A stretch of DNA of 64,000 nucleotides. It comes from Paraburkholderia bryophila. GTDB lineage: Bacteria; Pseudomonadota; Gammaproteobacteria; Burkholderiales; Burkholderiaceae. The DNA is taken from positions 3,410,001 to 3,474,000 of the forward strand of contig NZ_JACCAS010000001.1 of assembly GCF_013409255.1 (NCBI RefSeq), written 5' to 3'. Below the pieces are notes generated by a model, which saw only the letters and a list, made by a program, of their open reading frames with translations, did no database searches and was not told where the DNA came from. Below, piece after piece: positions 18,257 through 27,540 of the stretch. Both the position numbers and the translations under genes were made by a program. Position 1 is the first letter of the stretch. Every line of letters starts with the position of its first letter.

Positions 18257-18415
18257 CAATTCTGTCAAAAGTCGTCAAAGCCACTCTGGTGGGCGTTTTC
18301 GCTTGACTGATAGCGAACGCCAGCCTGGCGAACGTTGATTCCAAAGGCTATTAGCGATACCCTTACGACTTTCATGGTCGTCAAACTCGTGATTTAACAG
18401 CGGGAACCCTGGTAC

Positions 18416-18832
18416 ATGGCACGCAAGTGGCTGCGCATGAAAGGCGTGCTGATCGGTGCTTTAACGCTGTGCGTGTTATCCGGTTCCGTGCCTGGCGCGT
18501 TGGCGCGCGACTATACGGCGCCCGCCGATGCAAACGCACAGGTGCAGGGCGTCGTCGCGCTGGCGCAGTTGCCGCGCGAAGCGGTCAATACATTGAACTT
18601 GATTGCCGCCGGCGGGCCTTACCCGTATGAGAAGGACGGCATCGTATTCGGCAATCGCGAACGGTTGCTGCCGGCCCATCGGCGCGGCTATTACCACGAA
18701 TACACCGTTCCCACGCCTCGCGCGCGTAATCGCGGGGCGCGTCGCATCGTCTGCGGTGGTCCGCTACAGCGAACCGACAATTGTTACTACTCGGACGACC
18801 ACTACACCAGTTTTAATCGTATTGTTGAATGA
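18416..18832 (+). CDS. Secreted guanyl-specific ribonuclease (barnase/N1-T1 family)
   Basis: Small extracellular or periplasmic RNase of 138 residues. A signal peptide covers about residues 1-30 (hydrophobic GVLIGALTLCVLSGS, cleavage after ALA). The mature part has the microbial RNase layout with Glu95 in YHEYTVPTP, Arg109/110 in GARRIVCGG and His129 in DDHYTSFNRI, equivalent to the catalytic Glu, Arg and His of barnase. Two Cys (113, 123) may form a disulfide. The start could be codon 8 (18437). A barstar homologue follows 16 bases later, as expected for a toxic RNase. Confidence 0.9.
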   Translation: MARKWLRMKGVLIGALTLCVLSGSVPGALARDYTAPADANAQVQGVVALAQLPREAVNTLNLIAAGGPYPYEKDGIVFGNRERLLPAHRRGYYHEYTVPTPRARNRGARRIVCGGPLQRTDNCYYSDDHYTSFNRIVE

Positions 18833-18848
18833 CATCGGGATGAACGGC

Positions 18849-19409
18849 ATGAGCGACAACGTCTACGCGCACGACTCCGGAGTCGCGACGGATCTTTTCG
18901 CGGCCGGCGACGGCAATTTGTTCCAACGCGTCATGCAGATGCGCGCCGGCGATCAGGGCCGCGAGAACCAGAGCGAAACAGGCACTGTGGTTTCATCGAA
19001 CGAGGAGCCCATGAGTCTTTTCAAGACCGTACGACCGAACATCGTACAGTCGATCCGCGCGTTTCGCGTGCAGGATCTAGCTGACGAGGCCGAGCAACTC
19101 GGCCAGCATTTCCTCTATGCATATTGCGCGAACGCGCAGTCCAAGCAGGAAGTGCTCGAGACTATCGCGACATCGTTCCTGTTTCCGAAGCACTTCGGCA
19201 AAAATTACGACGCGCTCTACGATTGCCTGACCGACCTGGTTCATAAGGCCGGTACGCAACCCGGCTTCGTGATCGTGCTCGAACAATTGCCGGTCGCTCA
19301 GAAGTTCGACAAGGAAGGTCGTGAAACGCTGCTGGACGTGTTCCGCGAAGCGGCCGAGTTCTGGGCCGAGCGCAAGGTGGCGTTCCGGGTGTTCTACTCG
19401 TTTGCGTAA
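18849..19409 (+). CDS. Barstar family RNase inhibitor with N-terminal extension
   Basis: Cytoplasmic inhibitor paired with the preceding RNase. The barstar fold covers the last ~110 residues (FLYAYCANAQSKQEVLETIA, FPKHFGKNYDALYDCLTDL with the binding Tyr/Asp helix, FVIVLEQLP, EFWAERKVAFRVFYSF). GGGA eight bases before ATG 18849 supports this start (186 residues); ATG 18840 is also in frame. A second in-frame ATG at 19011 is preceded by GAGGAG three bases away and would give 132 residues, closer to usual barstars (~90-130). The extra ~54 residues in front are unexplained. Confidence 0.88.
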   Translation: MSDNVYAHDSGVATDLFAAGDGNLFQRVMQMRAGDQGRENQSETGTVVSSNEEPMSLFKTVRPNIVQSIRAFRVQDLADEAEQLGQHFLYAYCANAQSKQEVLETIATSFLFPKHFGKNYDALYDCLTDLVHKAGTQPGFVIVLEQLPVAQKFDKEGRETLLDVFREAAEFWAERKVAFRVFYSFA

Positions 19410-19450
19410 GGTTTGGCCGCGCAGCGCAGTCGCTGCCTGAGGCTGAGAAA

Positions 19451-19484
19451 AAAAAGGGCCCGCCGATTGGCGGGCCTTTTGCTT
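19451..19484. terminator. Bidirectional terminator between barstar and rsmE
   Basis: GGCCCGCC at 19457-19464 pairs with GGCGGGCC at 19469-19476, loop GATT. Runs of A before and T after the stem allow it to end both the barstar transcript and the convergent rsmE transcript. Confidence 0.85.
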
Positions 19485-19520
19485 TTGGTGCGCGGCGTTG
19501 AGTGGGCCGCCGATGTCGAC

Positions 19521-20276
19521 TTACCACCCACCCCAGCGCGCGGCCAGCGCGGAAAGCACGGCGATTCCGGCCGTTTCGGTGCGCAACACGCGTGGGCCGA
19601 GCCCAACCGCGGTAAAGCCGTGATCGGTCGCGGCGGCTTCTTCGGCGGCGGAAAAACCGCCTTCCGGGCCGACCAGCACGGTCACGCGTCCGAGCGGCGG
19701 CGTGGCGGGCAACGCCGTAAAGCTGATGCTCGCGCGCGGCGACAGCAGAATCCGCAGTTCGCTGTCTTCCGGCGTGCGCGGCAGCGCGCCGAGCCAGGTC
19801 GCGATCTCGCGCACCGGCATGACTTCCGGCAGACGATTGCGGCCGCACTGTTCGCACGACGCGCGTACGATCCCTTGCCAATGCGCATGCCGCCGCTGCG
19901 CGCGCTCGCCGGACAGGCGCACGACGCTACGCGTGGTGGTCAACGGCATGAAGCACGACGCGCCGAGTTCGACCGCTTTTTCGATCAGCCAGTCCATCTT
20001 GTCGCCGCCGGCGATGCCCTGCGCGAGCGTGAGGTGATACGGCGCTTCGATTTCGATGGCGCGGAATTCGCGCACCACGACCTTCGCCGAGCGGCGTTCG
20101 ACCTCGACGAGTTCAGCGCTGTACTCGCCGCCTTCGCCGTTGAACAGCACGATCGAGTCGCCGGGCTGCAGGCGCAGAACGAGGATGTGACGTACGACGT
20201 CGTCCGGAAGCGGCAGGATGTCGTCGGAGTTGAGCGCCGTATCGACGAAGAAGCGAGGCATCAGAGAAATACTCAT
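19521..20276 (-). CDS. rsmE: 16S rRNA (uracil(1498)-N(3))-methyltransferase
   Basis: SPOUT-class methyltransferase of 251 residues modifying U1498 of 16S rRNA. N-terminal PUA-like part (PRFFVDTAL, HILVLRLQPGDSIVLFNGEGGEY), then LTLAQGIAGGDKMDWLIEKAVELGA and the knot loops VLVGPEGGFSAAEE and LGPRVLRTETA that bind S-adenosylmethionine. Last gene of a minus-strand speE-VOC-rsmE run; it starts four bases after the VOC stop. Confidence 0.95.
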   Translation of the reverse strand: MSISLMPRFFVDTALNSDDILPLPDDVVRHILVLRLQPGDSIVLFNGEGGEYSAELVEVERRSAKVVVREFRAIEIEAPYHLTLAQGIAGGDKMDWLIEKAVELGASCFMPLTTTRSVVRLSGERAQRRHAHWQGIVRASCEQCGRNRLPEVMPVREIATWLGALPRTPEDSELRILLSPRASISFTALPATPPLGRVTVLVGPEGGFSAAEEAAATDHGFTAVGLGPRVLRTETAGIAVLSALAARWGGW

Positions 20277-20280
20277 TGGT

Positions 20281-20694
20281 TCAGGAAAGGTGGCGAGCGA
20301 GCGCCCAACGGTAGCCGTCTAGGTCTTCGACCTGGGCGAAGCGGTCGCCCCAGAACTGATCCTGTGGCTCGCTCAACGATTTGGCGCCGGCGGCCAGCGC
20401 CCGCGTGTAAACCGCGTCGACGTCGTCGACATAGACATAGAACGATTGCGGCGCGATCGCGCCCGCGCTTTTGGGGGTTTTCGCCGCGGACCCGAACGCG
20501 CCTTCGGGCGCGAACATCACGATCAACTGGCCTTGATAGGTCATCTCGACATGCATGACGACGCCGTCGTCCTGCACGCTGTCGCGTACTTCGAAGCCGA
20601 ACGCCGCCGAGAAGAATGCGCTCGTGGCGCCTGCGTCGCGTACTGTCAGATAGGGGGTCAACCAGGGCACACCGGCTGGGCGGGAGGCGGTCAT
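20281..20694 (-). CDS. VOC family (glyoxalase/bleomycin-resistance-like) protein
   Basis: Small metal-fold protein of 137 residues with the paired beta-alpha-beta modules of the VOC superfamily: LTPYLTVRDAGATSAFFSAAFGFEV, then QSFYVYVDDVDAVYTRALAAGA and WGDRFAQVEDLDGYRWALA near the end, of the PhnB-like subclass. ATG 20694 is chosen because GGAGAA sits just upstream; the longer frame to 20760 begins in the gap after speE and has no family support. Substrate unknown. Confidence 0.88.
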   Translation of the reverse strand: MTASRPAGVPWLTPYLTVRDAGATSAFFSAAFGFEVRDSVQDDGVVMHVEMTYQGQLIVMFAPEGAFGSAAKTPKSAGAIAPQSFYVYVDDVDAVYTRALAAGAKSLSEPQDQFWGDRFAQVEDLDGYRWALARHLS

Positions 20695-20810
20695 GGGATT
20701 CTCCGGATCGAGAGGGGTTGGCGGGACGCAGGCTGTGCGATCAGCGGGACGACTGCGCAATCGGTGTGTCGATCGTGCGGCCCGGGCGAACCGTACATTG
20801 TGCCCACGCT

Positions 20811-21743
20811 TCAGTGTGTTGACGTTAAGAATTGACTTAGTTTATCGCGCACGGAGCGCGATGCCGAGAACAGTCCCGCGTGCAGGGCCGGGTCGTAATG
20901 CCTCAGCGAGGCGAGTTCGAGTCGGCGCGCGGCGAAACGTGCGGCGAGCGCGTCGGCGTCGAGGGCCGTGGGGTCGAGCGTGTCGCTGGCGGTGGCCATC
21001 ATCCAGAGCGAGCCGTACAGCGGGATGAAGGCGCTCATCGTGCGGACAATCGCGAATGCCGTGCGCAAGCCGTCGAGCAGGCCGGCTACGCGCTGCGCAT
21101 GAAAGTAGGGCGAGCCGAGATGCACGGAGAGCGCGGCGGTTGGGGTCATCGTCCGTTTGAGCTGCGTGTAGAAGGCCTGTGTGTACAAGCCCGCTGCGGG
21201 CGAGTCCGGCGGCGTCAGGTCGAATATCACCAGATCGAACCGTGTCTCCGCCGATGTTGCCGTCGCCGCAACGTAACCGGCGGCGTCGCCGATTACCAGT
21301 TCGACGCGCGGGTCGTCGAAAGCGCCGCCGTGTACGTCGGGCAAATGCTCGCGCGTCAGGCGCACCACTTCGGCATCCAACTCCGCCACCACGATGCGTT
21401 CGATGCCGGGATGCTTCAGCAGTTGCCGCGCGGCCCCGCCGTCGCCGCCGCCCAGCACCAGCGCGGACTTCGGCGCCGGATGCGTGAGCGCGGCTGGATG
21501 CACCATGCATTCGTGATAGATGAACTCGTCGCCGACGGAGGTCATCGGACGGCTGTCGAGCGTGAAGAGCCGGCCGAGCTGAGGCGTGTCCCACACCTCG
21601 ATACGCTGATACGGCGAGTCGACACAGGCGATCCGTCGTGCGTGCGGAAATCCGTAGACGGCGTCGGGACTTGGGTGAAACAGCAGCGGAGCGCTCACGG
21701 CGGACGGGCTCCGTCGGGAGCGCGGTGGGTTCAGGTTGTCCAA
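20811..21743 (-). CDS. speE: Spermidine synthase-like polyamine aminopropyltransferase
   Basis: Rossmann-fold aminopropyltransferase of 310 residues. Marks are [38 protein letters not shown], the decarboxy-SAM loop [36 protein letters not shown] and [24 protein letters not shown]. The DLTPPDSP loop resembles SpeE and its uncharacterised relatives in Burkholderia; the amine used cannot be settled here. First gene of the minus-strand run, divergent from tkt. Confidence 0.85.
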   Translation of the reverse strand: MDNLNPPRSRRSPSAVSAPLLFHPSPDAVYGFPHARRIACVDSPYQRIEVWDTPQLGRLFTLDSRPMTSVGDEFIYHECMVHPAALTHPAPKSALVLGGGDGGAARQLLKHPGIERIVVAELDAEVVRLTREHLPDVHGGAFDDPRVELVIGDAAGYVAATATSAETRFDLVIFDLTPPDSPAAGLYTQAFYTQLKRTMTPTAALSVHLGSPYFHAQRVAGLLDGLRTAFAIVRTMSAFIPLYGSLWMMATASDTLDPTALDADALAARFAARRLELASLRHYDPALHAGLFSASRSVRDKLSQFLTSTH

Positions 21744-22005
21744 TTGTAAACCGCGAACCGAGGCGAACCGGGCCGAACCGGGCCGAACCGCAGCACACCC
21801 CAGCGCTCACGCGCGGCCTCGGGCCATGCGGGTTTCCGCTCGGGAGCCGCGCAACGTTCTGCTAGAATGTCACGCTTTCAGCCTTGTCCGTTTGCTCTGC
21901 CCGTTTCGCGTCTCCTGGCGCCGCACCGTGCGCCGAAGCGAACTGGCCGCCGAGCATCCGGGACTCAAGCGCACACCGCTTTCTGACTCTGTCTCCGGAC
22001 TCGAC
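21744..22005. promoter_or_regulatory. Divergent speE/tkt promoter region with short tandem repeat
   Basis: Contains a minisatellite of CGAACCGGGC-like 10-mers at about 21754-21790 and, closer to tkt, TAGAAT at 21862-21867 as a plausible -10 element. The tkt frame is open through most of this stretch but no family similarity exists before the ATG at 22006. Confidence 0.45.
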
Positions 22006-24027
22006 ATGACGACCCCGTCTCCCGCACCCACTTCCCTGATGGCCAACGCAATCCGCGCGTTGTCCATGGACGCCGTTCAAAAAGCGAATTCCGGTCACCC
22101 CGGCATGCCGATGGGCATGGCCGAAATCGGCGTGGCCTTGTGGTCGCGTCATCTGCGTCACAACCCGACGAACCCGCAGTGGTCGGACCGCGACCGCTTC
22201 GTGCTGTCGAACGGCCACGGCTCGATGCTGCTGTACTCGCTGCTGCATCTGACCGGCTACGATCTGCCGATCGAAGAACTGAAGAACTTCCGCCAGATGC
22301 ATTCGAAGACGCCGGGTCACCCGGAATACGGCATCACGCCGGGCGTCGAAACGACCACTGGCCCGCTCGGCCAGGGTCTGGCGAATGCGGTCGGCATGGC
22401 GCTCGCCGAGTCGCTGCTGGCCACCGAATTCAACAAGCCCGACGCGAAGATCGTCGACCACCACACCTACGTGTTCGTCGGCGACGGCTGTCTGATGGAA
22501 GGCATCTCGCACGAAGCCTGCTCGCTCGCGGGCGTGCTGAAGCTGAACAAGCTGATCGCGTTCTACGACGACAACGGCATCTCGATCGACGGCGAAGTGG
22601 TGCACTGGTTCCACGACGACACGCCGAAGCGCTTCGAAGCGTACGGCTGGAACGTGGTCCCGAACGTGGTCGGCCACGACGTCGACGCGGTGGACGCGGC
22701 GATCAAACAAGCCAAGCAATCCGACAAGCCGACGCTGATCTGCTGCAAGACCGTGATCGGAGAAGGCGCGCCGACCAAGGCCGGCAGCCACGATTCGCAC
22801 GGCTCGCCGCTCGGCGACAAGGAAATCGCGGCCACGCGTGAAAAGATCGGCTGGAAGTGGGAGCCGTTCGTGATTCCGCAGGAAGTCTATGCAGCGTGGG
22901 ACGCGAAGGAAGCGGGCGCGCGCATCGAATCCGAGTGGGACAAGGCGTTCGCGGCCTATCAGGCCAAGTATCCGCAGGAAGCCGCCGAATTCACGCGCCG
23001 TATGGCCAAGCAGTTGCCGGCCGATTGGGCGGAACAGGCGAAGGCGATCGTCGCCGGCGCGAACGAACGCAAGGAAACCATTGCTACGCGTAAAGCGTCG
23101 CAACAGGCTATCGAAGGTCTGTCGGCCGTGCTGCCGGAACTGCTTGGCGGCTCCGCCGATCTGACAGGTTCGAACCTGACCAACTGGAAGGCCGCCAAGC
23201 CGGTGCGCGTGAACGCGGAAGGCCGCGCTGCCGGCAACTACGTGAACTACGGCGTGCGCGAATTCGGCATGAGCGCGGCGATCAACGGCATCGCGGTGCA
23301 CGGCGGCTTCAAGGCCTTCGGCGGCACGTTCCTGACGTTCTCCGACTACAGCCGCAACGCGTTGCGCGTCGCCGCGCTGATGAAAGCGCCGTCGATCTTC
23401 GTGTTCACGCACGACTCGATCGGTCTCGGCGAAGACGGCCCGACCCACCAGTCGATCGAACACGTCGCGAGCCTGCGTCTGATTCCGCATCTGCAAGTGT
23501 GGCGCCCGGCCGATACGGTCGAAACGGCGGTGGCCTGGACCCACGCGGTCGAACATCACGGCCCGTCGGTCCTGATCTTCAGCCGTCAGAACCTGCTGTT
23601 CTCGGAACGCACGGACGCGCAGATCGCCAACATCGAGAAGGGCGGCTACGTGCTGCGCGACTGGAACGACGAAATCCCCGCGCGCAAGATCATCCTGATC
23701 GCCACCGGTTCGGAAGTCGAACTGGCGCTGAACGCGGTCGAGTCGCTGGCGCGCGAAGGCATCGGCGCCCGCGTCGTGTCCATGCCGTCGACCACCGTGT
23801 TCGACAAGCAGGACGCCGAGTACCGCGAACGCGTGTTGCCGCAAGGCGTGCGCCGCGTCGCGATCGAAGCAGGTGTCACGGATTTCTGGCGCAAGTACGT
23901 GGGTCTGGAAGGCGGCGTGGTCGGCATCGACACGTTCGGCGAATCGGCCCCGGCTGGCGTGCTGTTCAAGCATTTCGGCTTCACCGTCGAGAACGTGGTA
24001 GCGACGGCCAAAGCGGCACTCGGCTGA
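22006..24027 (+). CDS. tkt: Transketolase
   Basis: Thiamine-diphosphate enzyme of 673 residues linking pentose phosphates and glycolysis. Seen are [57 protein letters not shown], the ThDP motif [13 protein letters not shown] ending in [35 protein letters not shown] and the C-terminal [14 protein letters not shown] 22006 fits the family length; the open frame continues upstream by 90 codons without similarity. gapA follows 91 bases downstream, giving a small central-carbon operon. Confidence 0.97.
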   Translation: MTTPSPAPTSLMANAIRALSMDAVQKANSGHPGMPMGMAEIGVALWSRHLRHNPTNPQWSDRDRFVLSNGHGSMLLYSLLHLTGYDLPIEELKNFRQMHSKTPGHPEYGITPGVETTTGPLGQGLANAVGMALAESLLATEFNKPDAKIVDHHTYVFVGDGCLMEGISHEACSLAGVLKLNKLIAFYDDNGISIDGEVVHWFHDDTPKRFEAYGWNVVPNVVGHDVDAVDAAIKQAKQSDKPTLICCKTVIGEGAPTKAGSHDSHGSPLGDKEIAATREKIGWKWEPFVIPQEVYAAWDAKEAGARIESEWDKAFAAYQAKYPQEAAEFTRRMAKQLPADWAEQAKAIVAGANERKETIATRKASQQAIEGLSAVLPELLGGSADLTGSNLTNWKAAKPVRVNAEGRAAGNYVNYGVREFGMSAAINGIAVHGGFKAFGGTFLTFSDYSRNALRVAALMKAPSIFVFTHDSIGLGEDGPTHQSIEHVASLRLIPHLQVWRPADTVETAVAWTHAVEHHGPSVLIFSRQNLLFSERTDAQIANIEKGGYVLRDWNDEIPARKIILIATGSEVELALNAVESLAREGIGARVVSMPSTTVFDKQDAEYRERVLPQGVRRVAIEAGVTDFWRKYVGLEGGVVGIDTFGESAPAGVLFKHFGFTVENVVATAKAALG

Positions 24028-24118
24028 TCTTCGGCAAGTCTGGCCGCATGCGTTGCGGTCAGACTGGGAAGCGCAGACGAATAGAGACGAATTTTTTTCA
24101 GCCATCAGGAGATAGACC

Positions 24119-25129
24119 ATGACGATTCGCGTCGCAATCAACGGCTACGGCCGGATCGGCCGCAACACGCTGCGCGCCTTCTATGAAAACGGCAAGAAGC
24201 ACGATATCGAAATCGTCGCCATCAACGATCTCGGCGATGCCAAGACCAACGCACACCTGACGCAATACGACACCGCGCACGGCAAGTTCCCGGGCGAAGT
24301 GTCGGTGGACGGCGACTACCTGGTTGTGAACGGCGACAAGATCCGCGTGCTGGCGAACCGCAACCCGGCCGAACTGCCGTGGGGCGAGCTGAACGTTGAC
24401 GTCGTGTTGGAATGCACGGGCTTTTTCACGACCAAGGAAAAGGCGAGCGCGCACATCAAGGGTGGCGCGAAGAAGGTGATCATCTCGGCGCCGGGCGGTA
24501 AAGACGTCGACGCAACGATCGTCTACGGCGTGAACCACCATGTGCTGAAGGCATCGGACACGGTGATCTCGAACGCATCGTGCACGACGAACTGCCTCGC
24601 ACCGCTCGTCAAGCCGCTGAACGACAAGATCGGCCTCGTGAACGGTCTGATGACCACGATTCACGCTTACACGAACGACCAGGTTCTGACGGACGTGTAC
24701 CACGAAGACCTGCGCCGCGCGCGTTCGGCCACGCATAGCCAGATCCCGACCAAGACCGGCGCTGCGTCGGCGGTTGGCCTGGTGCTGCCGGAACTGAACG
24801 GCAAGCTCGACGGCTACGCGATTCGCGTGCCGACGATCAACGTGTCGGTGGTCGACCTGTCGTTCATCGCCGCGCGCGACACGACGGTCGAAGAAGTCAA
24901 TGCGATCATGAAGGAAGCGTCGGAAGGCTCGCTGAAGGGCATCCTCGGTTACAACGAGGCGCCGCTGGTGTCGATCGACTTCAACCACAACCCGGCTTCG
25001 TCGACGTTCGACGCGACGCTGACCAAGGTGTCGGGCCGTCTGGTGAAGGTGTCGAGCTGGTACGACAACGAGTGGGGCTTCTCGAACCGCATGCTGGATA
25101 CGGCTGTGGCGCTGGCCAACGCGAAGTAA
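24119..25129 (+). CDS. gapA: Glyceraldehyde-3-phosphate dehydrogenase, type I
   Basis: NAD-dependent GAPDH of 336 residues. N-terminal [17 protein letters not shown], catalytic Cys in [13 protein letters not shown] around residue 155, HAYTNDQ with the catalytic His region, and the C-terminal [12 protein letters not shown]. An AGGAGATAG ribosome site precedes the ATG. Downstream of tkt on the same strand and ended by the hairpin at 25191-25218. Confidence 0.97.
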   Translation: MTIRVAINGYGRIGRNTLRAFYENGKKHDIEIVAINDLGDAKTNAHLTQYDTAHGKFPGEVSVDGDYLVVNGDKIRVLANRNPAELPWGELNVDVVLECTGFFTTKEKASAHIKGGAKKVIISAPGGKDVDATIVYGVNHHVLKASDTVISNASCTTNCLAPLVKPLNDKIGLVNGLMTTIHAYTNDQVLTDVYHEDLRRARSATHSQIPTKTGAASAVGLVLPELNGKLDGYAIRVPTINVSVVDLSFIAARDTTVEEVNAIMKEASEGSLKGILGYNEAPLVSIDFNHNPASSTFDATLTKVSGRLVKVSSWYDNEWGFSNRMLDTAVALANAK

Positions 25130-25190
25130 GGTCGACAACGCATTGCGCTGCCGGCTCTGAGTCGGCGGGGCTGAAGCGTCAGAGGCAAAG

Positions 25191-25218
25191 AAAAGCCGCT
25201 CTTCGGAGCGGCTTTTTT
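25191..25218. terminator. Terminator after gapA, shared with the convergent GntR gene
   Basis: AAAAGCCGCTC at 25191-25201 pairs with GAGCGGCTTTT at 25206-25216 around a TTCG tetraloop, followed by T residues on the plus strand and by a T-run on the minus strand as well. Works in both directions. Confidence 0.88.
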
Positions 25219-25297
25219 ACGCCTGCGTTCTGCGCCGGCGCGTTTGGCATGGCTGAGGCATCTGCCGCGTCTAACGCGTTTGCCTCTACGTTCGCGT

Positions 25298-25984
25298 CTA
25301 CGGCGTCGGGAAGTACACGCCGGCGCGCTGCGCCGCGTTCGAGATATGCGTCTCGATCGCCTGGCCCGCCGCGATGGAATCGCGCGCCTTCAGCGCATCC
25401 AGAATCACACGATGTTCGATGTACGTGGACAGCACCAGCTCGCGTCGGTAGAACGGCATGCGCTGGCTTTCCTTCATGATGTCCGCGCTGCTGCTCAGGA
25501 TCGATTCGATCGCCGCGTTGCCGGCAATATTCACGATCCGCATATGGAAGTCGTAGTCGAGGCGCGCGGCCTCGTCGAGTTCGTCGCACGCGAGCGCCGT
25601 TTGCATGGCCGTGATGTTGTGCTCGAACCAGGCGAGGTCGGCCTCGCTGACGGCAAGCGCCGCCATGCGCGCGATAAAGCCTTCCAGCGCATAGCGCATC
25701 TGGTACGTATCCGGCAGCGACGATTGCTCCGCGAAGCGCCACGATTGCGCGGCCACCGCCTGCGCGCTTTCCACGTAGACGCCCTTGCCGGGCCGGATCA
25801 TCAGCAGACCGAGCGCTTCAAGTGTGGACAACGCCTCGCGCAACGAAGCGCGGCTGATCTCCAGTTCCTCGGAAAGCTGACGCTGCGCCGGCAGCAAACT
25901 GCCCACCGGATAGACGCCCGCTTCGATGCGTTCGCGAATGGTCGCGATGGCGGCGTCGGTGACGGTGTGCGGGGCGTTTTTCAT
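25298..25984 (-). CDS. GntR family (FadR subfamily) transcriptional regulator
   Basis: Regulator of 228 residues. N-terminal winged helix (IRERIEAGVYPVGSLLPAQRQLSEELEISRASLREALSTLEALGLL-type sequence at about residues 15-70), then the all-helical FCD ligand domain with its metal-binding Asp/His pattern (DYDFHMRIVNIAGN, HRVILDALKARD). It is divergent from the DctA-like carrier, and both promoters carry the palindrome TGGTCnGACCA, so it very likely represses itself and the ureide/transport operon. The inducing ligand is unknown; a small dicarboxylate or ureide is a reasonable guess. Confidence 0.9.
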   Translation of the reverse strand: MKNAPHTVTDAAIATIRERIEAGVYPVGSLLPAQRQLSEELEISRASLREALSTLEALGLLMIRPGKGVYVESAQAVAAQSWRFAEQSSLPDTYQMRYALEGFIARMAALAVSEADLAWFEHNITAMQTALACDELDEAARLDYDFHMRIVNIAGNAAIESILSSSADIMKESQRMPFYRRELVLSTYIEHRVILDALKARDSIAAGQAIETHISNAAQRAGVYFPTP

Positions 25985-26003
25985 CGTAACTCACTTGAAA
26001 GCG

Positions 26004-26014
26004 TGGTCAGACCA
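26004..26014. promoter_or_regulatory. GntR operator at the regulator's own promoter
   Basis: TGGTC-A-GACCA, a perfect FadR-type dyad, 20 bases upstream of the GntR start codon and three bases downstream of a minus-strand TACAAT -10 (26022 to 26017), so it would cover the transcription start. Confidence 0.75.
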
Positions 26015-26120
26015 GCATTGTATTACGCGTGCCGAACGCTCATGCGGCACATCGTTGCGCATTCGCGATACGACCCGAAATGGCTGCAAAAACAACGGGT
26101 AAACACTGTTCCTTGAAACC

Positions 26121-26149
26121 TTGACGTCAGTATATCGGCTTCCTACTAT
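26121..26149 (+). promoter_or_regulatory. Sigma-70-type promoter of the carrier/allantoicase operon
   Basis: TTGACG at 26121-26126 and TACTAT at 26144-26149 with a 17-base spacer, in front of the DctA-family gene. The predicted start lies about 26156, just before the GntR dyad. Confidence 0.65.
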
Positions 26150-26162
26150 CTGCCATAACAGT

Positions 26163-26177
26163 ACTGGTCGGACCAGT
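26163..26177. promoter_or_regulatory. GntR operator at the carrier promoter
   Basis: ACTGGTC-G-GACCAGT, a 15-bp perfect palindrome containing the same TGGTCnGACCA core as at 26004-26014. It sits at roughly +7 to +21 of the predicted transcript, a position suited to blocking RNA polymerase. Confidence 0.78.
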
Positions 26178-26211
26178 CTGAACAGATCAGCATCTCAACC
26201 AGGAGAAAGCC

Positions 26212-27540
26212 GTGTTGAAGTTTTTCAATTCGCTGTTTGGCCGGGTCGTCATAGCGCTGGTGGCCGGCATTGTGATCGGCGCCGTGTATCCGCATTTCGC
26301 CCAATCGCTGCGTCCGCTCGGCGACGGCTTTCTCAAGCTGATCAAGATGGTGATCGGCCCGATCGTGTTCTGCGTCGTGGTGAGCGGCATGGCGCATGCC
26401 GGCGATCTGCGCAAAGTCGGCCGCGTTGGTTTGAAGGCGGTGGTCTACTTCGAGGTCATGACGACGATCGCGCTCGTGATCGGCGCGGTGCTCGCGTATG
26501 CCACACGTCCCGGCGTCGGCATGAACATCAATCTGCATTCGCTCGATCCTGCCTCGCTGGCCACGTACACCGAGAACGCCAAGAGCCTCAAGGACACCGC
26601 GGGCTTTCTGCTGAAGATCATCCCCGACACGGCGATCAACGCGTTCGCCACCGGCGACATCCTGCAAATTCTGGTGTTTTCGGTGCTGTTCGGCTCGGCG
26701 CTGTCGCTGCTCGGCAATAAGGCGCAGCGCGTCAGCAGCCTGATCGACGAACTGTCGCAAGTGTTTTTCCGCGTGATGGGTTTCATCATCAAGCTCGCGC
26801 CGCTCGGCGTGCTCGGCGCGATCGCTTTTACGACGGGCACCTACGGCGTCGAATCGCTCAAGCAACTCGGCTTGCTGGTGCTGGTGTTCTACGCGAGCTG
26901 CTTCGTGTTCGTGGTGGTCGTGCTGGGTGTAGTGATGCGGCTCGCCGGCTTCAGCATCTTCAAGCTGATCCGCTATCTGCGCGAAGAACTGTCGATCGTG
27001 CTCGGCACCGCTTCGTCCGACGCCGTGCTGCCGCAGATCATGCGCAAGCTCGAATGGATGGGCGTGAAGGATTCGACCGTCGGCCTGGTGATTCCGACCG
27101 GCTACTCGTTCAATCTCGACGGCTTCTCGATCTATCTCACGCTCGCGGTGATCTTCATCGCGCAGGCCACCAACACGCCGCTGTCCTTGCATGACCTGAT
27201 CGTCGTGGTGCTGGTGTCGCTGGTGACGTCGAAGGGCGCGCACGGCATTCCCGGCTCGGCGATCGTGATTCTGGCCGCGACGCTGTCCGCGATTCCGGCG
27301 ATCCCCGTGCTCGGCCTCGTGCTGATCCTGCCGGTCGACTGGTTCGTCGGCATTGCCCGCGCGCTGACCAACCTGATCGGCAATTGCGTGGCGACGGTGG
27401 TGGTCGCCGTGTGGGAAAACGATATCGACCGGGTGCGCGCGCATCGCGTGTTGAACCGCGATGCCGCGTTGCGCTACGTGCCGGCCGGTGAAGATTCGAG
27501 CGACGAATCGGCCGCGGGCGAACACGCGCCGGCCGTCTGA
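26212..27540 (+). CDS. dctA: DctA-family dicarboxylate/proton symporter
   Basis: Inner-membrane carrier of 442 residues of the DAACS family. LFGRVVIALVAGIVIGAVYPHFA at the start, LIKMVIGPIVFCVVVSGMAH, the serine-rich reentrant loop LGTASSDAVLPQIM, GYSFNLDGFSIYLTLAVIFIAQATNTPL and the KGAHGIPGSAIVILAATL stretch are all diagnostic. GTG start with AGGAGA upstream. It heads the operon with allantoicase and ureidoglycolate lyase, so its true cargo may be a ureide-derived or related acid rather than succinate; this is inference. Confidence 0.92.
   Translation: MLKFFNSLFGRVVIALVAGIVIGAVYPHFAQSLRPLGDGFLKLIKMVIGPIVFCVVVSGMAHAGDLRKVGRVGLKAVVYFEVMTTIALVIGAVLAYATRPGVGMNINLHSLDPASLATYTENAKSLKDTAGFLLKIIPDTAINAFATGDILQILVFSVLFGSALSLLGNKAQRVSSLIDELSQVFFRVMGFIIKLAPLGVLGAIAFTTGTYGVESLKQLGLLVLVFYASCFVFVVVVLGVVMRLAGFSIFKLIRYLREELSIVLGTASSDAVLPQIMRKLEWMGVKDSTVGLVIPTGYSFNLDGFSIYLTLAVIFIAQATNTPLSLHDLIVVVLVSLVTSKGAHGIPGSAIVILAATLSAIPAIPVLGLVLILPVDWFVGIARALTNLIGNCVATVVVAVWENDIDRVRAHRVLNRDAALRYVPAGEDSSDESAAGEHAPAV

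Larger units (their letters stand above)
17970..18415. other. Structured intergenic region between maeB and the RNase gene
   Basis: Some 445 bases without a protein gene. It holds, from left to right, the maeB 3' hairpin, a minus-strand terminator, several further self-complementary stems that together suggest a minus-strand RNA, and a cluster of GCTAA/TTAGC half-sites (18226-18256). The remaining ~160 bases before the RNase start carry its presumed promoter, with no element I can fix with confidence. Confidence 0.6.

Noticed and set aside
18053..18260. 6S RNA as the identity of the minus-strand transcript candidate
   Set aside because: The folding shows several separate hairpins and not the single long interrupted duplex of 6S; gene context of ssrS is also different.
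21736..22005. 90-codon upstream extension of transketolase
   Set aside because: It runs through a minisatellite and the promoter region; family similarity begins only after ATG 22006.
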